Program-made: the position numbers and the translations under genes
Part shown: positions 42,147 to 51,701 of the stretch, in pieces
Numbering within the stretch: the first letter of the stretch is position 1
How the letters are laid out: the number at the start of each line of letters is the position of its first letter
Notes under the pieces: model-generated
Database searches by the model: none
Told to the model about the DNA's origin: nothing
The model's input: the letters and a program-made list of their open reading frames with translations, nothing else
Origin: an uncultured Flavobacteriales bacterium
GTDB lineage: Bacteria; Bacteroidota; Bacteroidia; Flavobacteriales_G; Salibacteraceae
Length of the DNA: 64,000 nucleotides
Direction: 5' to 3'
Assembly (NCBI GenBank): GCA_937899835.1
Contig: CALCCE010000252.1
Span: 1-64,000 of the forward strand

Positions 42147-45100
42147 TTAATAGCCCCTGGAAGGTTCTGCTGCATTTTCGGCTGCTTCCAACAAATAAGG
42201 GTTGTCTGGCTTGTACAAATACCTGCGAATGTGCTCCTCACCTGAATACGCATCCCACTCGTCTTCAAGACGAAATACATTTACTTCATTCCAGTCCAGT
42301 GCTGTTATGTCACTGGTGTTGAAAGAAATGGCCCAGGATGCCGTATCCTCGTCTCTCCACCAAGAGTAGTGCACTTCAAAAACATAAAAAGTGCCTGCAG
42401 TATCTCCATCCTGATAGGCAACTACCTCTGTTAACTCCGACTTTTTAATGTTGTAGTCTTCATCCAGTTGTGCTGTGAGGTAACTTTTAGCCAACATCTC
42501 CATGGTCAACATACTTTTGGGTAGTTCCTCCAACCTTCCGGCTCTATGCATGCGTCTTACCAACCATTGACGAGAAATATCATTGGCAGCGATGTTTTTC
42601 AAGCGCTTCTTATCATAGGATTTACCCATTTCTATCAAGCAAAGAATAGCGGAGGTTGCTAACCAGCTGTTGCTGTCTGCTACCAGAGCTTCCACCTTCT
42701 GCACAAGTGATTTTTCTGGTGCCAGGAATGCAACAAAATTCAAAGTATGGGCGAGACTGGAATTTCGATCGTACGACTCGCAAGTATCACGATAATAGAG
42801 CTCCCAATCCAAATGTTGTAACCAATCATTTTCATGGGCCAAAATAGAATCTTTCCCTATAAGATTGCTGTCTATCAGCATTTGGATACGCCTAAGAACA
42901 GGTTCTGACAGATCAGGATTTGGCAATAAATTCACCAAATCTGTAAAATGCCGCTCATAAACCTCAGTATTGTTCCAATATTGGTTCACCAACCAATAGT
43001 AAGAGGTAGAATGACGGTTGGAAACAGTACGCAAGGCAGTGTCGGTCAACAACTGCTCAAATACAAATTTGGTAAACACTGGTTCATCTACATCTCCCAT
43101 CAGGCTCAACACCTTCCTGCGAACGGCCGCATCAGGAAAAGAAGGATAGAGCGGCATCAGAAAACCAGCTAAGTCGCTATCATTGAGAACACTACTCTTT
43201 TTAAGCAACATCTGCAGAATTTGCCAATCCTCGGAAGAATCGGTTGGAAAAGTGTCTATAATTGCTTCGGTTAACCGTTCAAAATGCGTGGAATCGAAGG
43301 GGTAATCATCTAAATATCTCAGCGCTTTTTTTACAGAATCTGCGTCATCTACCTTTAGGGTTGCCATCAACAACTCGTAAGGATCGTCATAAGGATTCCC
43401 TGAATCGGGCACTAAAATTTCAAATTCATCGAAAAAAGGATCGTTGCCGGGGCCATCCAATTCAGCTTTTCGCCCTTCAGTAGTTAGAATAAACACCCGG
43501 TCGCCTTGCTGGATAAATCCCAAACGTTGATAGTATTCTTCGTTTCTGGTTTTGAGCCAGTATTGTTTGCCCTCCCTTCCTTGTACGATCCAAGGGCTTT
43601 CCTCCATCACCGAATCCTGGTAGCTTAGCTCTTGGTTGAGAAAAGTTTGGTAAAGCAAGCTATCGCTTGAATAATAGTTGGCCGAATCGATGGCCTCTAC
43701 CTCTACCCAAAATTTGCGAAAGGTGAGACTATCCCGGCAGGTACAATCGTATTCCTCTAATAGGCTGGTATCAGCGATTTCCGATTCTTTAGAACTGCTG
43801 TACCAGGTATAGTTATAGTTTCTTTTGTTGTTTTTAATAGTGACTGAATCGCAAGGAAAAACAGTTTTGTAATGTCCACGTTTGGGCTGAAAGGGCCTCC
43901 AAGTAATGTTGGATGCTGAATGAAATTTTAGTGAGTTAAAAAAACGCATGGCATCCGTTGAGTCCTTTTCATGGACACCCGCTGCTAAGTAATAAGTGCG
44001 ATTTCCATGAATCACCTCTCGGATCATCTGCGCACCAAAATGATCTTCTACCCAGGCCGACATACTGGGTGTTCCCTGAGTTCGCACCGCGTAAGAGTAT
44101 TTTAATTTATCGCCAAAGGCACTATTCAGGTCGTCGTCCAATAGCCTTAGTTCGGTGGAATAGTGGTCGTGTTTTTGTCTTTGATCTACATCCAAAGCTG
44201 CTACCATAAAGGGCAAACCCGTGACCGGATCGATGCTGCGAAAGGCTTGGTAAGGCCTTTCTTCCCAGGCATACTCCATGGGTTGCGTTGGTGCATAGCG
44301 TTGAGGAATGCCTGGCATTTCAACGGAAATCAACTCCTCAGGCACCGAAAAACGTTGCCATTGGCTTTCAGGATCTTTGTATTGAAGAGAATTGAAGAAT
44401 TGGGCCACATCCTTCCGGTGAAAATTACGCTGCTGGGCTTTCACTACTAATACCACCCACCGATGGTCTTGGACGATGATGCGTTGAATTATCGATCCTT
44501 TTTCGGTCTCCAGTAAATTTTCGCGTACCCTTCTGCCCTCCCATTCCAAATCTCGGCTTCGCAATTTCTCACCGGGGGCGTATTCAATAAGCAGAGAAGC
44601 AAGGCTGTCTAACCTGCTGGAATCAAGTCCACTGTCGTTATTTTCTTCTACTGGCACTCCAAAAGCATAGTAGTAAATCCCAGTCCCAATATCCGGGTAT
44701 AAAAAAACCTGACCTGGAATGCCCATATGATGGTAAGCCACTGGCGGATAAGGCACTTCGAAACTCGCAGCAAAACCAGGAAGTTCCACACGGGTCCAGT
44801 TGTGGTCTTTTCTAGCAAGGGAAGCGGGTTCCTTCAAACCGCTTTTTGGGGCAACAATTGGGGTCACCAGGTAACCTTTATCGGCCAACAACTCAATGAG
44901 CCCGGAGTCTCCTGGCAGGTGGCCACAACCCACCGCTACAAAAGTAGATTGATCGTGCATGATGCTGTCAAGGCGATCGGCCATGCGCACATTTCGGTCG
45001 GTGAGCAAAACCCGGTAGAAGCCTTCGGTATAAACATCTGAAGAACGCTCCTCGATAGTACCAATATCTGCCTCCTGGTAAAGCCCCAACAAATCGCGAT

Positions 45101-45671
45101 AGCGAATCATACCCAATAATTTGGGCAAGCTTCCAAAGAGGTTTTGAAGTTGAACCGTTGCCCCATTGAAATCGTCAATGTCCCACTGCTCTTTGAAATG
45201 CTCTACGCCTATCACTTTTCTACCTGTACGTCGACCGACATGGTAAAAGTAGCCATCGAGAAAGGTAGGCCGGGGATTTTGCTCATCATCAAAACGGTGG
45301 TTGAACAGCAGCAAACTCCATGGAGCTTGCCGGATAAATGCTTCTACATTAAATGTTAAATCACCTGGTAAACTGTTGTTACCTGAAGCATTGATGGCCA
45401 GAGCGAAATGGGACCGATAAGCTGAATCTGGATGCAACTCTAAGGCTACCTCTTCGCATTCTTCTAACTTAGCATAAACGGAATCGTTGAAGTCATACAC
45501 TCGCTCGTCACGCAAGTGCATCGTACCATACAGATAAGAAGGTTTTTTGAGGCCTTTACCTGATACTTTCCACAACAAAGTTTTGTGGGTATTCCAAACC
45601 TGGGCAGTAATTGGGGTTAGCCAGCAGGAAGCAAGCAGGACGACCAGCCCTATTTTGCTAAGTCTTTTCAC
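42147..45671 (-). CDS. TraB/GumN domain protein with repeats, secreted
   Basis: 1174 residues from a GTG start at 45671. Signal peptide to about residue 24, TraB/GumN domain (about 25-290) with YGTMHLRD and the closing AVGCGHLPGDSG, then two copies of a beta-rich repeat (about 300-435 and 440-570) that both end in FFNSL motifs, then an alpha-helical region with HEAT-like spacing. TraB/GumN proteins are metalloprotease-like or polysaccharide-related. The extension beyond the TraB domain is unusual. The ATG at 45713 is rejected because a -7 box (45682-45689) lies after it. Confidence 0.82.
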   Translation of the reverse strand: MKRLSKIGLVVLLASCWLTPITAQVWNTHKTLLWKVSGKGLKKPSYLYGTMHLRDERVYDFNDSVYAKLEECEEVALELHPDSAYRSHFALAINASGNNSLPGDLTFNVEAFIRQAPWSLLLFNHRFDDEQNPRPTFLDGYFYHVGRRTGRKVIGVEHFKEQWDIDDFNGATVQLQNLFGSLPKLLGMIRYRDLLGLYQEADIGTIEERSSDVYTEGFYRVLLTDRNVRMADRLDSIMHDQSTFVAVGCGHLPGDSGLIELLADKGYLVTPIVAPKSGLKEPASLARKDHNWTRVELPGFAASFEVPYPPVAYHHMGIPGQVFLYPDIGTGIYYYAFGVPVEENNDSGLDSSRLDSLASLLIEYAPGEKLRSRDLEWEGRRVRENLLETEKGSIIQRIIVQDHRWVVLVVKAQQRNFHRKDVAQFFNSLQYKDPESQWQRFSVPEELISVEMPGIPQRYAPTQPMEYAWEERPYQAFRSIDPVTGLPFMVAALDVDQRQKHDHYSTELRLLDDDLNSAFGDKLKYSYAVRTQGTPSMSAWVEDHFGAQMIREVIHGNRTYYLAAGVHEKDSTDAMRFFNSLKFHSASNITWRPFQPKRGHYKTVFPCDSVTIKNNKRNYNYTWYSSSKESEIADTSLLEEYDCTCRDSLTFRKFWVEVEAIDSANYYSSDSLLYQTFLNQELSYQDSVMEESPWIVQGREGKQYWLKTRNEEYYQRLGFIQQGDRVFILTTEGRKAELDGPGNDPFFDEFEILVPDSGNPYDDPYELLMATLKVDDADSVKKALRYLDDYPFDSTHFERLTEAIIDTFPTDSSEDWQILQMLLKKSSVLNDSDLAGFLMPLYPSFPDAAVRRKVLSLMGDVDEPVFTKFVFEQLLTDTALRTVSNRHSTSYYWLVNQYWNNTEVYERHFTDLVNLLPNPDLSEPVLRRIQMLIDSNLIGKDSILAHENDWLQHLDWELYYRDTCESYDRNSSLAHTLNFVAFLAPEKSLVQKVEALVADSNSWLATSAILCLIEMGKSYDKKRLKNIAANDISRQWLVRRMHRAGRLEELPKSMLTMEMLAKSYLTAQLDEDYNIKKSELTEVVAYQDGDTAGTFYVFEVHYSWWRDEDTASWAISFNTSDITALDWNEVNVFRLEDEWDAYSGEEHIRRYLYKPDNPYLLEAAENAAEPSRGY

Positions 45672-45681
45672 ATACACTACC

Positions 45682-45689
45682 CAAAGATA
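45682..45689 (-). promoter_or_regulatory. Perfect -7 box inside the long TraB reading frame
   Basis: The minus strand reads TATCTTTG, a perfect TAnnTTTG. It lies downstream of the ATG at 45713 and only about 10 bases from GTG codons at 45671-45677, supporting the shorter protein. Confidence 0.55.
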
Positions 45690-45713
45690 CTTTATGCAAA
45701 GCGGAACAACCAC

Positions 45714-46079
45714 ATGAAAACCGGCCTTATCCTGTCGAAGAGCCCAAAAGCAATTGGAGCCGAAAACCCGCTCATGTAGTAAAAGAGTATGTTTCGTCTT
45801 CGCATAGTGGGTGGTAATAGAGCGGTCAACATGGTTTTCTTTTAATCATTGAGGGAGAATCGAAAGCACAATTGGGGGGAGATGGAAGAAGAAGGCAGCC
45901 GACTTGGAAGAAGTACCAGAAATAATTATTGCGGTTAAAATAATATCATAATCACCTTACTTTCAATTGGTTAAAACCATTTTATCATCTCTCCTGACCC
46001 TGCTACACGAAAAAAATCAAGAATCGGATGTAACTTAATCAGACCTTGGCGACACCTACTGAAAAGGAACGGTTTCCTA
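45714..46079. other. Divergent intergenic region, no gene seen
   Basis: Separates the TraB gene and the sigma factor. A small arm TGGTT-AA-AACCA occurs about 45969-45980. No -7 box matches consensus for the sigma gene, and no RNA motif recognised. Confidence 0.4.
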
Positions 46080-46601
46080 ATGCCTGAATCTACACCCAAA
46101 CAATCGCAAGAGCGTTTTCTTCAACTCTACCAACCGGTTCATGAATCGTTGTTGCGCTTTTGTGAAGCAATGACCCGGCATCCGGAACTGGCGAAAGAAC
46201 TGGTGAGTGAAGTAGTATTGGAAGCCTTGGAGAACTTGCACAAACTTCGAGACGAAGCAGCCTTTCTGGGATTTCTTTTTGGCATCGCGCGCAATTGTCA
46301 TCGAAGAAAGTTTCGCAGAAAAGCGAGAGAAACCGATTTACCGGATCAGGTGTTGCACCGAGCGGATCAGAATCCTGGTCCGGAGCGGTCTGCCGAGGTG
46401 GCTTTGCTGTATGAAGCCCTTGCCAAATTACCTGAAAAACAACAAGAAGCCCTCTTACTCTTCGAAGTATCCGGCTTTTCGTTGGAAGAAATCCGCAAAA
46501 TTCAAGGCGGTTCGCTCTCTGGGGTGAAACTGCGGCTGAAACGCGGACGCGAAAAATTGAAAAAACTTCTCGGGCTATTGGAGCCTGCCACAACTGGATA
46601 A
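46080..46601 (+). CDS. ECF-type RNA polymerase sigma factor
   Basis: 173 residues with sigma region 2 (ELAKELVSEVVLEALENL, then FLFGIARNCHRRKFRRK) and region 4 (AKLPEKQQEALLLFEVSGFSLEEIRKI, HTH GGSLSGVKLRLKRGREKL). Likely envelope-stress type. Directly followed at a 2-base gap by the membrane-anchored coiled-coil protein. Confidence 0.92.
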   Translation: MPESTPKQSQERFLQLYQPVHESLLRFCEAMTRHPELAKELVSEVVLEALENLHKLRDEAAFLGFLFGIARNCHRRKFRRKARETDLPDQVLHRADQNPGPERSAEVALLYEALAKLPEKQQEALLLFEVSGFSLEEIRKIQGGSLSGVKLRLKRGREKLKKLLGLLEPATTG

Positions 46602-46603
46602 TC

Positions 46604-48184
46604 ATGAATCAGGACCTGAACAGCTATTTTAAGGAGTTACGCTCCTCGCTGGAAGCGGATATGCCTTTCGAAGAAGTGAAAGGCTTGGTTCAAAACCATC
46701 CGATCGGCAAAGCACCTATTCCCAAGGGCAAAACCTTTTTAAACGGCACAACGATGACCATCACCTCGCTTTCTGTAATTACTGGCGCTACCCTGCTATG
46801 GTTAGCAACCGGTAGTAGCACTCAACCAGAAGCGCAAAATAGTTCTATTTCAGCGCCATCAAAAGTAAAAGTGGAAACGCACCATACGGCGGAAACCCCG
46901 ACCTTGGAAGCTTCTGAACAGCCTTCGGAAACCAAATTTAAAAATCTCAAAAACAGCACACTACATCAAGAAACAAAAGTCACTATTGAAGACGTGATAG
47001 CATTGGACTCTTTGCCTGTACCGGTTGCTGTTCCCACTCCTCAAAAACAGGAAATATCTTCTCCTTTAAAAAAATATGCCACCCAAAAAGACACTCAGCC
47101 TACGGGTGATACGAGAGTGACTTGGGGCACAAAAACCGATGATCCACCCCGGCCAATTATGGCTCAAACCAATACTCCCTATTCTTCAAGTCAACTGCTA
47201 CCTGAACCCCAGTCCCCCCAATTCAGCCTAAGGGAAGCGAGTAATATGGATGATCCTGACCCGGAAACAGAAAATGCGAAGGTATTTCTAATCAAAGCAA
47301 CCGACACAAAAGAAAAGTTGGATGAAATTCAAAAAGCCTTGGAGAACGAGGGCTTCAAAGCCAACATTAAGGGGACTTTCCGAAATGGTACCTTGACCGC
47401 CTTAAAAGGCCAGGTGAAGAAAAACAAATCGAACACCAGTTTTGTAGTTACCGATTTCGAACGGGTGGAGATCACCGTGAAGATGAATAAGAAAGGAGAA
47501 CTATTGGGAGTAGACATTGCCTCTGACGACGATATCGGTTACTTAAGAAAAATTGAAAACCAGAGTTACAGTCAAAATCAAGCTCCTGCTCCTCCTCCGT
47601 CGGCTATTCCTCCGCCTCCGGTAGGCTTTTCACCATCAACCGAAGAGGAACTTCGACAACATCGGGAAGCCATGGAAAATGAGGCGCAGGTACTGGCAGA
47701 AGAGGCTCGGGCCATTGCAGCAGAGCTGCGCGCTACCATGGAAGATGCCTCTGCAACAGCAGCTAAGGAAGCGCATGTTTTGCGCATAGAAGCGCAAGCG
47801 GATGCCTTGGAAGCCAAAGCTGACCTTTTGGAAGAAAGTATTGAAATGATGGAGGCGAAAAAAGTGATGGAAGAAGAGCGGATTCGCCTGCTGGAAGAAG
47901 AAATTGAATTGCTCCGAAAAGAGGTAAAAACCTTGAGAGCAGAAAAAGATGAGGCGAAAGACTCAGCAACAGCAGAAAAAATTCAAGTTCAAATTGAGGC
48001 CGTTGAACGTCAGATCGAGCTTCGACGAAATACCCGTGAAGAAATGCGCAGTAAAGCCACTGAACAGCGGAACCAAATGCAAGAAAAGCGAAGTGTCATT
48101 TTGGAGCAAACCAGAGCCATCCGGCAACAAGCAAGAGAACTGCGCAAAGAAGCCTGTGCCGCCAAGTGCAGCGATCAGCACTAA
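46604..48184 (+). CDS. Membrane-anchored coiled-coil protein, possible anti-sigma factor
   Basis: 526 residues starting 2 bases after the sigma stop. N-terminal cytosolic segment (about 1-50), one membrane helix (about 55-72), a Pro/Thr/Ser-rich periplasmic segment (about 80-215), a small folded-looking domain (about 220-305), and a long coiled coil (about 345-510) very rich in Glu, Ala and Lys. Position and membrane helix fit an anti-sigma regulator, but no anti-sigma motif is visible, so this is inference. Confidence 0.75.
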   Translation: MNQDLNSYFKELRSSLEADMPFEEVKGLVQNHPIGKAPIPKGKTFLNGTTMTITSLSVITGATLLWLATGSSTQPEAQNSSISAPSKVKVETHHTAETPTLEASEQPSETKFKNLKNSTLHQETKVTIEDVIALDSLPVPVAVPTPQKQEISSPLKKYATQKDTQPTGDTRVTWGTKTDDPPRPIMAQTNTPYSSSQLLPEPQSPQFSLREASNMDDPDPETENAKVFLIKATDTKEKLDEIQKALENEGFKANIKGTFRNGTLTALKGQVKKNKSNTSFVVTDFERVEITVKMNKKGELLGVDIASDDDIGYLRKIENQSYSQNQAPAPPPSAIPPPPVGFSPSTEEELRQHREAMENEAQVLAEEARAIAAELRATMEDASATAAKEAHVLRIEAQADALEAKADLLEESIEMMEAKKVMEEERIRLLEEEIELLRKEVKTLRAEKDEAKDSATAEKIQVQIEAVERQIELRRNTREEMRSKATEQRNQMQEKRSVILEQTRAIRQQARELRKEACAAKCSDQH

Positions 48185-48292
48185 TTGGACTTTAATCGCA
48201 CCGTGAGACACCGTTTCTCCCAATAATTCCTTTAAAATATAGGCCTCAAACCATCTGCTCTTTGAGGGCATGTGTCTGAGAAGCCAATTGCT

Positions 48293-48300
48293 TAGATTTG
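48293..48300 (+). promoter_or_regulatory. Putative -7 box for the DPP4-type peptidase
   Basis: TAGATTTG is a perfect match. The leader would be about 22 bases before the ATG at 48327. No clean -33 element. Confidence 0.5.
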
Positions 48301-48326
48301 CGCCTTCGGATCAAACTATTCCAACC

Positions 48327-50486
48327 ATGCGCCTATCTACTGTTGTTTCGTTTGCATTAGCTTTCTTCCTGCTGTTTGGAGCACAAGCCCAAAACAAGGA
48401 GTTTACACTTGAAGAGTCGGTACTCAAACGCTTCTCCACTTTTTACCCTGAAACAGTACGTGGATTTCAATGGATTCCCGGGGCCAATGCCTACAGCATG
48501 CCCGAAAAAGAGGGCGAGAAAAATTGGTTGACCAAAGTGGACCTCAAAACAGGGGCATCCACCCGGCTTTTCACGCTACAGGAGTTCAACGCCCTCAACT
48601 TTGAAAAGGATAATACCCAACAGAGTTCTAATGGTCGCATCACTTGGGAAGATGCCAATACTTTTCGGTTTCAACTTGGCAATGGTATTTATCGTTGCAA
48701 CCTCTCCGACCGTAAGGCAAAGAAAATAGTAGCTACCGAGCAAGGAGCGGGCAACTTTGATTGGGAAGCCAAGAGCAATAACCTCGCTTTCACTATCGAC
48801 AATGGCTTATTTCTCAGCCGTAGTACACCACAAGCCATTGAGCAAGTGGCTGGTGACGGCCTCGAAGGTATTGTGTACGGACAGGCAGTGCACCGTTTTG
48901 AATTCGGCATAAGCAAAGGCACATTTTGGTCGCCCAAAGGGCAGTACCTCGCCTTCTACCGCAAAGACGAAACCATGGTGACCGATTATCCCTTGGTCAA
49001 CATTGGTGATCGACCGGCTTCGGCCAACATCATCAAATATCCCATGGCAGGCATGCCCAGCCATCATGTAAAGGTGGGCATCTATGATGTAACCAATAAG
49101 AAAGTAGTCTACATTAAAACTACTGGAGATAAAGAGCAATACCACACCAACATAAGCTGGAGCCCCGATGAGAAGTACGTTTACATGGCCATGCTCAACC
49201 GTGACCAAAACCGCCTGTCGTTCAACCGCTACCTGGCCGCTACCGGCGAATTGGATAAAACACTCTTCACCGAAAGTGACGATAATTATGTAGAACCCCT
49301 ACACCCTGCTATTTTTCTGAAGAACAAGCCCAACGAATTTTTGTGGATGAGCCAGCGCGATGGTTTCATGCAAGTATTTCACTACAATACCGCTGGCAAA
49401 CTGCTGGGCAAACTCACCCCCGGAGAATGGGACATAATTGATTTTGTAGGCTTCAGTGCCGATGGCAATACCGCTTATTGGACCGGAACCGGTGAAAACC
49501 CAACCGAACAACACCTTTTTAGCATTGCGCTGGGGAGCAAAAAAATAAAGCAACTTACTACAGAAGCGGGTGTGCACCGCATTAGCCTTTCGCCCGACGG
49601 CAACTACCTACTGGACAATTTTAGCAACCTAACGACCCCCAGGGTGCTCCGCGTGCTGGATACCAAAGGCAAGGTGGTGCGGGAATTGGTAAAAGCCGCC
49701 AATCCCATGGATGGCTATCAGGTAGGAACCACAGAACTCATGACCCTTGAAGCTAAAGATGGTACGAGCTTGCATGCCCGAATGATCAAGCCTGCGAATT
49801 TTGATGCTGGCAAAAAGTATCCAGTGTTAGTGTATGTCTATGGTGGGCCGCATGCACAACTGGTCACCAACTCCTGGATGGGAGGTGCCCCCTTGTGGAT
49901 GCATTGGATGGCCAACCAAGGTTACCTGGTGTTTACGGTGGACAACCGTGGAAGTGACCATCGAGGTGTTGCCTTCGAACAAGCGGTTTTTCGCAACCTG
50001 GGTCAGGTAGAAATGCAAGACCAACTCACCGGAGTGGAATACCTGCGTAGATTACCCTATGTGGATGGTGATCGACTGGCAGTGCACGGCTGGAGCTTTG
50101 GCGGTTTTATGACCACCAGCCTAATGCTACACCATCCTGGCACCTTTACCACTGGAGTGGCTGGTGGTCCGGTAATCGATTGGAAATACTATGAAGTAAT
50201 GTACACCGAGCGCTACATGGATTCACCAGAATCCAATCCAGAAGGCTACGCTAAGGCTAATTTATTGGACAAAGTAGCTCAACTCGATGGTTCGTTGTTT
50301 CTGATCCACGGCACCGTAGATGATGTTGTAGTTTGGCAACATAGCCTTGATTTTGTCAAATGTTGTGTTGACAACGGAGTACAAATTGACTACTTTGTAT
50401 ATCCGGGTCATCCCCACAATGTGGTTGGAAAAGACCGCGCGCACTTGATGCGCAAAGTGCTGGAATACATTCTGGCCAACAATTGA
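48327..50486 (+). CDS. DPP4-type S9B prolyl peptidase
   Basis: 719 residues: signal peptide (about 1-24, ending AQA), N-terminal propeller (about 25-460), and an alpha/beta-hydrolase domain. The nucleophile motif is GWSFGGF with Ser590, Asp is in GTVDDVV (about Asp665), and the C-terminal His is in the RAHLM motif (about 706). It removes N-terminal X-Pro dipeptides in the periplasm. The Glu motif RFEFGI has only one clear Glu of the pair known from DPP4. ATG at 48327 starts the signal peptide; 48270 is an alternative. Confidence 0.92.
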   Translation: MRLSTVVSFALAFFLLFGAQAQNKEFTLEESVLKRFSTFYPETVRGFQWIPGANAYSMPEKEGEKNWLTKVDLKTGASTRLFTLQEFNALNFEKDNTQQSSNGRITWEDANTFRFQLGNGIYRCNLSDRKAKKIVATEQGAGNFDWEAKSNNLAFTIDNGLFLSRSTPQAIEQVAGDGLEGIVYGQAVHRFEFGISKGTFWSPKGQYLAFYRKDETMVTDYPLVNIGDRPASANIIKYPMAGMPSHHVKVGIYDVTNKKVVYIKTTGDKEQYHTNISWSPDEKYVYMAMLNRDQNRLSFNRYLAATGELDKTLFTESDDNYVEPLHPAIFLKNKPNEFLWMSQRDGFMQVFHYNTAGKLLGKLTPGEWDIIDFVGFSADGNTAYWTGTGENPTEQHLFSIALGSKKIKQLTTEAGVHRISLSPDGNYLLDNFSNLTTPRVLRVLDTKGKVVRELVKAANPMDGYQVGTTELMTLEAKDGTSLHARMIKPANFDAGKKYPVLVYVYGGPHAQLVTNSWMGGAPLWMHWMANQGYLVFTVDNRGSDHRGVAFEQAVFRNLGQVEMQDQLTGVEYLRRLPYVDGDRLAVHGWSFGGFMTTSLMLHHPGTFTTGVAGGPVIDWKYYEVMYTERYMDSPESNPEGYAKANLLDKVAQLDGSLFLIHGTVDDVVVWQHSLDFVKCCVDNGVQIDYFVYPGHPHNVVGKDRAHLMRKVLEYILANN

Positions 50487-50585
50487 TGCAATGCTTAGGA
50501 ATCCCGGATGGTATCCATTCCTGAGCGACCTGAAAATACTATAATGGCCTTCAGCACAGTTTACGATAAGATTTCAGCGTTTCGT

Positions 50586-51701
50586 ATGTTCCGATTGTTG
50601 TTGGTCTTTTTCTTTTTCAATGGGATGTTCTTTTTTCCCGGGCAGGCTCAAAAAAAGGTGCTGCTCGAGAAATTCAGTTCTTCCTGGTGCGGCACGTGCC
50701 CTGCAGCCAACCTCGAAATCGACACCTTATTGCTGAAGCACCCCGAAAACCTAATTGTAGTGGTGCATCATTCCGGTTTTTGGTCCGACTCTATGACGAT
50801 CAAAGAAAGCACCCTGTTGGCACAGGAATTTACCATCGGCACTCCAACCGGAATGGTAGACCGGTACCCTTTCGGCGGCAACCGGGTGGTATCGCTGGCT
50901 GGTAGTTGGGAGTCGCGTGTGGAACGTCAATTGGATACCTTGTCTTACATCCAGCTGGACATACAGCCGGAATACGACCCCAGTAATCGCTTGCTGAAAG
51001 TTAAGGTAGCCACACAAGTAGCAACCGCTCCCCCACCAGGTGATTTTCGCTTGCATGTTTACCTTACCGAAAATGGAGTAACCGGAAGCGGTATTGGCTA
51101 CGACCAGCAAAACTATTACAGTAGCACCCACACTGGCACTGGTGGCCCCAATCATCCGCTTTATGCCTTGCCACATCCCATTCCAAACTACGTTCACAAC
51201 CATGTGATGCGGGTTGCTTTAACTGACTTTTGGGGTATTCAAGGAGCATTTGCCGATGCTCCTCAACCGGGAGATCAATGGAGCAGGACCTTTGAATATG
51301 AGGTAGATCCCAAGTTCAATCCTTCCAACATGGAAGTAGTAGCTTTTGTAAGCTATCACAATGGCCCGGACCGGCTGCAACGCTCCGTGGTGAATGCCAA
51401 CGCGGAGGAAGTTTGGGACGGCATATCTGTACCCGTTTCGAGTGATGCTTACCACCTCCAAACCGATCCCATCTTGCAAACGGTGGCCTTGCAAGCTGCA
51501 ATTACCAGCGATAGAAGTCTGGAAGCCAGTTGGTATTCGGTAGACGGTAAACTATTGAGTAGCCAAGCCTTACGCTTACCAGCGGGGAACACCACTACTC
51601 AGTTGACCCTGCCACCAACCGCCAATGGAGTCTATGTGCTCTATTTGAGCGATGGTTTTCAAGAAGTGCGGTTTCGCACCGCTCTGTTTTCAAGGTATTA
51701 G
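50586..51701 (+). CDS. Omp28-like secreted thioredoxin-fold protein
   Basis: 371 residues with a signal peptide (MFRLLLVFFFFNGMFFF...AQA). After it comes KKVLLEKFSSSWCGTCPAAN, the redox Cys35/Cys38 motif of the Omp28 type, with a thioredoxin-like domain (about 25-150) and a beta-rich domain following (about 160-290). The C-terminal 80 residues resemble a T9SS sorting domain (YVLYLSDGFQEVRF) without the FPNP motif. Redox role or surface display is likely. Convergent stop overlaps by 4 bases. Confidence 0.82.
   Translation: MFRLLLVFFFFNGMFFFPGQAQKKVLLEKFSSSWCGTCPAANLEIDTLLLKHPENLIVVVHHSGFWSDSMTIKESTLLAQEFTIGTPTGMVDRYPFGGNRVVSLAGSWESRVERQLDTLSYIQLDIQPEYDPSNRLLKVKVATQVATAPPPGDFRLHVYLTENGVTGSGIGYDQQNYYSSTHTGTGGPNHPLYALPHPIPNYVHNHVMRVALTDFWGIQGAFADAPQPGDQWSRTFEYEVDPKFNPSNMEVVAFVSYHNGPDRLQRSVVNANAEEVWDGISVPVSSDAYHLQTDPILQTVALQAAITSDRSLEASWYSVDGKLLSSQALRLPAGNTTTQLTLPPTANGVYVLYLSDGFQEVRFRTALFSRY

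Noticed and set aside
46090-46605. Minus-strand frame of 171 codons over the sigma gene
   Set aside because: The plus-strand frame is a clear sigma factor; the mirror frame has no recognisable features.
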